Positions 58,110-64,000 of a stretch of DNA of 64,000 nucleotides are shown piece by piece. Below the pieces are notes generated by a model. It had not been told where the DNA came from. It did no database searches and saw nothing but the letters and a program-made list of their open reading frames with translations. The stretch is from contig NC_088881.1 in NCBI RefSeq assembly GCF_032884065.1, positions 864,001 to 928,000 on the forward strand, written 5' to 3'. The stretch comes from Artemia franciscana (Eukaryota; Arthropoda; Branchiopoda; Anostraca; Artemiidae). Made by a program: the position numbers and the translations under genes. The stretch's first letter is position 1, and every line of letters begins with the position of its first letter.

Positions 58110-58570
58110 GGCAATAGCTGTCTTCTATTGCTTGCCTAGCCAACATATTGATGCACAATGCAAATTTCTCCAGCAGTTGCAGACCAGTGCTGATTTTATT
58201 ATCTCAAAGTACCCAAACACCTGACTTTTTCTGGTTGGTGATGCCAATGAACTTAAGATGAATTCAATGTGCTCCTCTCTAAAAGTTAAGCAAATAGTTA
58301 AAATACCAACAGCTAGGAGAAATACCTCTCTAGATGCCATTTTAACTAATCTGAATAATTTTTACAGTCCCCCCTCAGCTTTGCCTACATTGGGTGGGAT
58401 TTATTATTTTTCCCTCCTCCTGCCCTCCTCTTTTAATTATAAGCATACATTCTCAGTAACTTATGGCTCTTTTCGCCCCCTTCAAAATGCTGGCTGTCTT
58501 TCTTGTGGAACCGGGCTGATTACTGAAGATTGGTCTGATATTTATAAAGGATTGGTTGTTAGACCATAGT
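58110..58570 (+). mobile_element. LINE endonuclease fragment
   Basis: End of an EEP domain: FLVGDANEL near 58235, then MCSSLKVKQIVKIPT, SLDAILTNLNNFY, SALPTLGG, and TGLITEDWSDIYKGL. The wording parallels LINE c at 44240-44580 (LKQVVNVPT, LDLIFSN) but it is a separate, shorter copy. No RT follows. Confidence 0.7.
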
Positions 58571-59364
58571 CGTTTTCACAGGGTAGTTGTTATGTACTTT
58601 TACTGAATGTTGTCTTCACTACAAACAAGAGTGTAGCTACTGCCTGTTTCTTGAATGGTATATGGCCTACTGCATATTTGGCACTTTACCAAAAAGAATT
58701 ATTCGACAAATATTTTCTTTGGTTCTTTTTACAATATTGAAAAGCTTTCTAAAGAAAAGTAAAGGCTGTATTTAACTTAAGATGAGAAGAAATAGAAAAC
58801 TACAATAAATCAAACTCAAAACAGCTAGAAATCATTTGTGCCTCAAAAGAAAAGTATATTTGTTCATTTTAAGCTTGATTTGCATATTCAACCTAAGCTT
58901 TACTTGTTTTAAGATTTATTTATTCATTTATTTAAGTACCTGTTGCATGTTTTTTGCTATGATTGTTTATTTAATTTCTGTTTGTTTTGGGTTTCATTTA
59001 ATTTTTAGTAGTGATTTCTAGCTGTTTTGAGTTTGAGCTATATAGGTTTCTATTTCTTCTAATCTTAAGTTTAATATGACCTTTACTTTTCTTTCGAAAA
59101 CTTCTATTTCGTAAAGTTTGTTTTTAAATTAATTCCATTAACTGCTAGGTACTAATATCCATCAACATTCATAGCTGAACCAATATTAGAAAAAAGACAA
59201 AAAACAAGTTCAACTAAGCAGACTAGGCCCAATCTCATTTCTCATTCTACTAATCAACAAGAGATCATCTGCATAAGCAACATATAAAATATTGGTGTAG
59301 CCTAGAAATCAAGTAGATTCAATATTAGTCAACTCATGATTAATTTACCTTCCGCCTTGGCAAA
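58571..59364. other. A+T-rich, no gene recognised
   Basis: About 800 bp without coding signal. Two stretches, near 58780-58850 and 58990-59090, are imperfect inverted copies (tttaacttaagatgagaagaaatag and tctatttcttctaatcttaagttta). Confidence 0.45.
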
Positions 59365-59690
59365 TGCTTGACCTAACAGGGATATTTCCAAAAACACCTT
59401 ACTTCATCTCCAGTCAAACAGAGGATTCTGTTATATTTTTTTCCCAGAAAGGGAAAAGAAGGGGACTAAAAGTTTTTTTTCTGATTAGGTCAAGCAAATG
59501 TATGACCTAACAGGGATATTTCCAAAAACACCTTACTTTATCTTCAATCTAACAGAGGATTCTGTTATACCAAAAGGGGACTAAAAGTTTTATTTCCCAG
59601 TTAGGTCAAGTAATTGCTTAATTTAACAGGGATATTTCTAAAAACACCTTACTTCATCTTCAGTCTAACATAGGATTCTGTTATAATTTT
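59365..59690. repeat. Three tandem units of about 115-130 bp
   Basis: cctaacagggatatttccaaaaacaccttactt begins units near 59371, 59502 and 59615; each continues through cagaggattctgttat and aaaaggggactaaaagttt. Units differ by a few bases. Confidence 0.88.
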
Positions 59691-59944
59691 TTATTTGAGC
59701 TGTTTTTTAGGAAAATCAGAGCTCTTATAGCAAAAACTGCATAAATACAGTTTAAAATCCAGTTTAGACATTTGCTAGATGTTTTCAAGAGGAATTGCCA
59801 ACAGATTTTTTTGGGTACCCAACTGACTGACCCTATTTTAAACAGTAAGTTGTACCAAAAAAAAATGAGGTACTACCCCATTTACTACAGTTATAATGAG
59901 AGGAAGGTTGAGATGGCATCTACACATTCTGTAGATTAAGGATG

Positions 59945-60115
59945 ACATATTGCCAAAGATTTTCCTTGTTGGCCAACTGTCTGTGGCCAAACAAAAAGCA
60001 GGTTGTCCCCGGATGGGCTGGGACAATGTTGTAAGAAAAGATTCAAGGAAATGGGAGGGTGTAAAAAGGGAGGCTTTTTTAAGAGACCTAGGATGGAGGA
60101 GGAACATGCACACCC
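59945..60115 (+). mobile_element. LINE C-terminal tail fragment
   Basis: RMGWDNVVRKDSRKWEGVKR followed by EAFLRDLGWRRNM is the kind of tail found at the C-terminus of RTE-type LINE proteins (RW.D.V..D......W). Nothing of the RT precedes it. Confidence 0.55.
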
Positions 60116-60229
60116 ATCCCCTGGAATTTTCCCCAACTTGTAAAAGTGAAGCAAATTTGCATATAAACAAATTTTCGATGTGTTTTTTTTATTGTAGCCC
60201 CCCTTCCCCTGAAGAAAATCCTAGCTAGA

Positions 60230-61500
60230 GTCCTGGGATTGCTGATGAACTTGTTCAAACACTAACAAAAAAAACGGTAACTCTAGATAGACTGCTTTTT
60301 CCACTTCTAGTTTTTCCTCCACTTTTTCTAGAAAACAGATGATCTGCAATGTGTTATAGATATAGAAAATGCAATTACATTATCTGTCTCACATCAAAAT
60401 ATGTTTCAGTATTTATTATGCATGACACTAATCTAAATACACTTAAATACGATCTTTGCATGTGTATTTTCCCATTCAACGCTCTGGTCAGCTCAGGATC
60501 CATTTTTAATTCTATTACAATAGAAATACCTCAAAAAGGGCAAAATTGAAAAAAAACCAAAAACAAATTAAGTACACTCAAACGGAATGTGCGTGTGTTG
60601 CTGTTAAAGATGTGATAGATGCAATTTTTTTTTACTTTAGCACTTCAAATTTCTACATAACACGTAAATTTGGGCAATTGTAGCACTCAAGCAACTGTCA
60701 ATCATTATCTTCAGTAATGCTTATGGGCTTCTGAGAGAGAATAAAGATATTAATTAAAAAATTGCTTGTCTTACATTTTAATTTAGTATTTTCGTCTGTA
60801 AAATAGAAACTGATGCAGAATGGTATAATTGTGCTTCAAAGAATTTGTATGCACAAAATGGTCAAAAAACCCCTGCAATTTATGACAAAAAGCTGTCAAT
60901 ACTAATCCTGAGATTTGTGGAAATAGAAGACAATTTTTTTTTTAGAATTTACATTTGACAATTGCTTTTTGCCCATATAACTTGTTTTTGTAGTTTTTTA
61001 ATTTTATAGCCAACAACAGAGGCGGAATAGTAAAAAAAAAAAATCTTCCCTAGAAGAAATTGTATTTAGTATTGTTCTGCAACTGTAATCCCTGGACCAC
61101 ATCTACTGCAACAAATCAGATGCTTTACTTCAACACAGATAAAAGACCAAGAACAACACTCCATTGAGTCTAGTTATTAGATGTCTACTTTGTAATATGT
61201 GTTAATATTTCACTATTAGCATGTGCTATCTTTTAATACTTTTTTATCAGTTTTTTCCTCTGATTTCTTTTTCGTTGATATTTTATTGTTGTTTTTTTGT
61301 AATTTAAACGTATTTTCATCCAAAATGGACTATTGAGTCGTCTGAGAATACTCATTGTGATTATTTACTATTCACAATAAACATTGGTGTGCACTTTTGA
61401 ATAGGTTGGATTTGAGGATTTTCTGGGGTAAGGACAAGGTAAAAAACATCAACAAAATGTTTATTCCAAAATTTTTAATTCTGGCTCTTTGTCCCACCTC
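60230..61500. other. A+T-rich, no gene recognised
   Basis: About 1.3 kb of plain intron-like sequence without recognised repeats or coding signal. Confidence 0.4.
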
Positions 61501-61519
61501 CACTCCCTGCTGTAATAGT

Positions 61520-61845
61520 AGTAAAAGTAGTAGTAGTAGTAAGACGGCACTAAACCCTTAAGGTCCAAACTGGCGGTACTGATCTCTGTTTCATTGCCCT
61601 TCAGCCAGGAAGTGCAATGGGGGGCTGGGGGCCAACCATCCTGTGCTTTTACACACCCTTCCTGCTTACCTTCCTCATATTTCCCCAGGTACCCATTTAG
61701 AGCTGGGTTGACTCTGGCTGAGCTTACAGAGTCACGCCACTGACCCCCATCCCAAACTAAATAACTAGTCACAACTGGGATTGAACCCGTGCCCCTTGGA
61801 CAAAGAATTCCCACACCAGTGCGCCAACCACTCAGCTGTAATAAT
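61520..61845 (-). mobile_element. tRNA-derived SINE
   Basis: Minus strand. A tRNA-like head with A box tggttggcgcactgg (61830-61816) and B box ggttcaatccc (61787-61777), 29 bp apart, followed by a non-tRNA body (ctcagccagagtcaacccag, aaatgggtacctggggaaat, tggctgaagggcaatgaaac) and a short tail of act triplets (about 61505-61540). The A-B spacing and missing cloverleaf 3' half argue against a real tRNA gene. The 140-codon open frame across it is accidental. Confidence 0.8.
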
Positions 61846-61998
61846 AAGAGACCCACCCTGTATATAATAATACAACCCACCATGCTGTAATAATAAGAGA
61901 TCTACAAGTACAAGAATATCTGATTATATGATATGATAAAAACGGGGAGTTTTTCTATGTTTATTTTACTGAGTAAAGTAATTTGTTTATTCTCTCAG

Positions 61999-62231
61999 AT
62001 TCAGAGGAAAGCTATGATCAAAGGATGCATCATAGAAGAGAAGATTTTCCTCGGTTTCGGGACGGAAGAATTGGTCGTCAGAAGAAAAAGGGGCAGAAAT
62101 ACAATTTTGATAGACAGCTACAAGAAGATTTAAGTTATGCTAAAGAAGAAAGGCAAGAGCCAAGGCGTGACTATAGAAGAGGAGGACCAAGGCATATTCC
62201 TAGTGGGGTTGAACTTTGGAATAGAATAACT
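61999..62231 (+). CDS. Internal exon of a basic protein, possibly NXF1
   Basis: A good acceptor (tttattctctcag) ends at 61998 and a perfect donor (act|gtaagt) follows 62231. The exon takes one base from upstream and encodes 77 further codons: SEESYDQRMHHRREDFPRF, then RDGRIGRQKKKGQKYNF, an acidic/basic linker, RRDYRRGGPRHIPSG and VELWNRIT. An Arg-rich region leading to a W..IT just before the splice resembles NXF1, where the basic N-terminus leads into NWFKITIPYG of the first RNA-binding domain. The rest of that domain would lie in exons beyond this window or not recognised here. NXF1 exports mRNA through the nuclear pore. Exon confidence is fair, identity low. Confidence 0.45.
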
Positions 62232-62289
62232 GTAAGTTACAATGAGGCTACTGACAAATTTGATATCAACTGTAATTGTAGTTTAAAAG

Positions 62290-62945
62290 ACAATAATTCT
62301 AATTAGGTGGTGGGGAGCTGTCCACCTTAGTTTGGTGATTTTATTTCATAGTTATTTGCTTCTACATGCTATATTAAACAAGAAAAACTGGCTTTTTTCA
62401 CTCTGCAAAACTTGCTTTTTGAATTCATGACATAAATACCTTGCAAGATAAATCATGAAAAAGCTATGTTTTGCTTTTGACACGGATAGACTCCATGATA
62501 AAAAGTTGAGAAAAGCTTTTCAGGAACAGTTAAATGCTACAGTGGAGAGTTTAAAATTGGACAATGTAGAAGCTCAAAACAGAACAGACCTGTATTATGT
62601 TTTACGGATTATGAATAGCTTAAAAAACAGTGATTCTAATTAGGTGGTGGGGAGTTGTCCACCTTAGTTCGGTTATTTTATTTCATACTTGTTTGTTTCT
62701 ACATGCTATACTAAACAAGAAAAACTGTTTTGTTTTTTTTTAACCCTGTAAAACTGGCTTTTTTGAATTCATGACATTAATACCTGTCAAGATAAACTAT
62801 TAAAAAGCTATGTTTTGCTGTTGACACTGATAGACTCCATGATAAAAAGTTGAGAGAAACTTTTCAGGAACAGCTAAATACTACATTGGAGAGTTCAAAA
62901 TTTGACAATGTAGAAGCTCAAAGCAGAACAAGCTGTTTTATGAAT
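62290..62945 (+). mobile_element. LINE inter-domain fragment, tandemly doubled
   Basis: Two units of about 350 bp (from about 62290 and 62635): attctaattaggtggtgggga, catgctatattaaacaagaaa, then a coding-like piece FDTDRLHDKKLRKAFQEQLN followed by ESLKLDNVEAQNRTD. The F..QLN..ESL..DNVE wording is that of the linker between endonuclease and RT in RTE-like LINEs. The second unit is broken off at about 62945. It lies just after the donor of the putative NXF exon, in its intron. Confidence 0.6.
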
Positions 62946-63479
62946 GATCTTGTCAGGTATTTCTACATATTATGTCTTTAAAAAACAAACAACTCCAACA
63001 AGGTTGAACTTGGAGAGATTCTAACTTGTGTTTCACCCCATGATATTGTCTCATATTTGTAGAATACTGAAAAACTGAGTACGGAAGTTCAGTTGCACAA
63101 GGTTCAAATAAATGAGGGTTCAGTTATCCTCTATTTGCAATTGAATTGTTTATTTTAACAGGTACATCCAATTTCTACTTCAATATATTTGTTTCTATTG
63201 AAAAATAAATTAAGGAAAGCACTTGTTAAAATTAAGAGTAAAGAACAATGTATTTTTGGTGCTGGTGTCCTCCTTAAATATAGCATACCATCCATTAGTC
63301 TTAGTTAGTTTGGTTGTTCTTTGCAGGAGCCGGTATTTCTTCCCTCTTCCCGGAAAATTTTCCAACGCCCAAAATTGAGCAGTCGCAAATAGGTACCAAA
63401 TAAAGTACCAAATAGGTACCTCAAAATTTCTACTATATATCTCAAGGGGCAACAAAAGGGCCGTGTATCAAAAATAGTT
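62946..63479. other. No gene recognised
   Basis: Plain sequence, grading near 63290 into inverted repeat A-like material. Confidence 0.35.
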
Positions 63480-63990
63480 TTAGAAAAGGGGCTGGTTGGT
63501 ATCCAATCACTTTTGGCTTATAAAAAATGACTAGAAATCTTAATTTCCGATCGAATGAGCATCCTCCAAAGTATCTACGATCATAACGGGGAGGTTGGGG
63601 ATGAGGAAGGGGCAGCACCCCCTACTATACAGAAGTAGGCTAGTTCTTCAAAAGGGCACTGCAACTCTCGATTTCCAATTGAACGGGCCCGTCCAGAGTT
63701 TATACGACTACCCTTTTTATATAAACCTTTTATCTTAACAATAGGCAACTTGCATAGTTTACAGCCCTTGCCCCGGGGGCTCGAAGGGAGGTTGTCAAAC
63801 TTGGAGGCATGGTTATTTGACCTTTGGACTATTTTGAAAAAAAAATTTGCTTGTTGCTCTCCAATCATTCTTGCCTCTTAACAAGGGCACTATAACTTTT
63901 AATTTGCAATCGAATGAGCCCCCTCCGAAGTTTATGCGACCATATGAAGTGCCTCTGGCAAAAAATAAATGAAAAGTAATGCCTTGGACT
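63480..63990 (-). repeat. Repeat A segment, inverted, about two partial units
   Basis: cgatcgaatgagcatcctcc near 63550, gaacgggcccgtccagagtttatacgac near 63680 and cgaatgagccccctccgaagtttatgcgacc near 63910 mark successive partial units of the array monomer in reverse orientation. Runs to the window edge. Confidence 0.7.
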
Positions 63991-64000
63991 CTCATGGCTC

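Noticed and set aside
61777-61830. A genuine tRNA gene
   Set aside because: A and B boxes are present, but the sequence after the B box does not close an acceptor stem and continues into a SINE body.
61461-61883. A 140-codon minus-strand open frame
   Set aside because: It runs along a tRNA-derived SINE (A and B boxes in place) and ends in a poly-Tyr stretch from the act-triplet tail.
62455-62643. A downstream exon of the NXF-like gene
   Set aside because: The wording F..QLN..ESL..DNVE is that of a LINE linker and the unit is tandemly doubled with non-coding flank.

Overview
The window reads as nuclear DNA of an invertebrate, most likely an arthropod. It is A+T-rich, has long (TA)n tracts, host exons set far apart by introns, and more transposon remains than genes. 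Several dispersed repeat families resemble, from memory, those of brine shrimp (Artemia). That is recollection, not a search result, so the species call is weak. No bacterial operon, rRNA gene or CRISPR array is present.

Left part (1-16000). A minus-strand host gene of F-box/LRR type is represented by one large leucine-rich exon (865-1999), a probable last exon (622-791), a decayed duplicate of the large exon (2093-2250) and a possible first exon far upstream (13151-13225). The space between holds a 450-bp (TA)n tract, two dispersed repeat families called A and B here, and a small fossil fragment of a Gypsy-type LTR element (11400-11672).

Centre (16041-34620). A minus-strand LINE has been split by a 15-kb Ty3/Gypsy-like LTR element (17294-32348). 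The 4-base target duplication is visible, and the LINE frame runs through once the insert is set aside. The LTR element is a fossil with a number of breaks. Besides gag and pol it carries a roughly 7-kb cargo block on the same strand: an ANGEL-like EEP phosphatase/nuclease, an AKAP7-like 2H phosphoesterase, a SOCS-box protein (with a second partial copy) and a 118-residue orphan. Three RNA- or ubiquitin-related host-type genes in one LTR element is the most unusual feature of the window.

Right part (34620-64000). This holds a perfect 68-bp palindrome, a row of plus-strand LINEs (38940-46637; the third has PHD-like and CCCH-like fingers in its first ORF), a broken hAT transposase (46660-49450), and fold-back and tandem repeats. 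Among the last is an eight-copy array of about 280 bp (55890-58060) made from an internal piece of repeat A. Further LINE scraps and one tRNA-derived SINE follow. Two plus-strand exons (49525-49603 and 61999-62231) fit one host gene with a 12.4-kb intron, possibly the nuclear RNA export factor NXF1; that identity is tentative.
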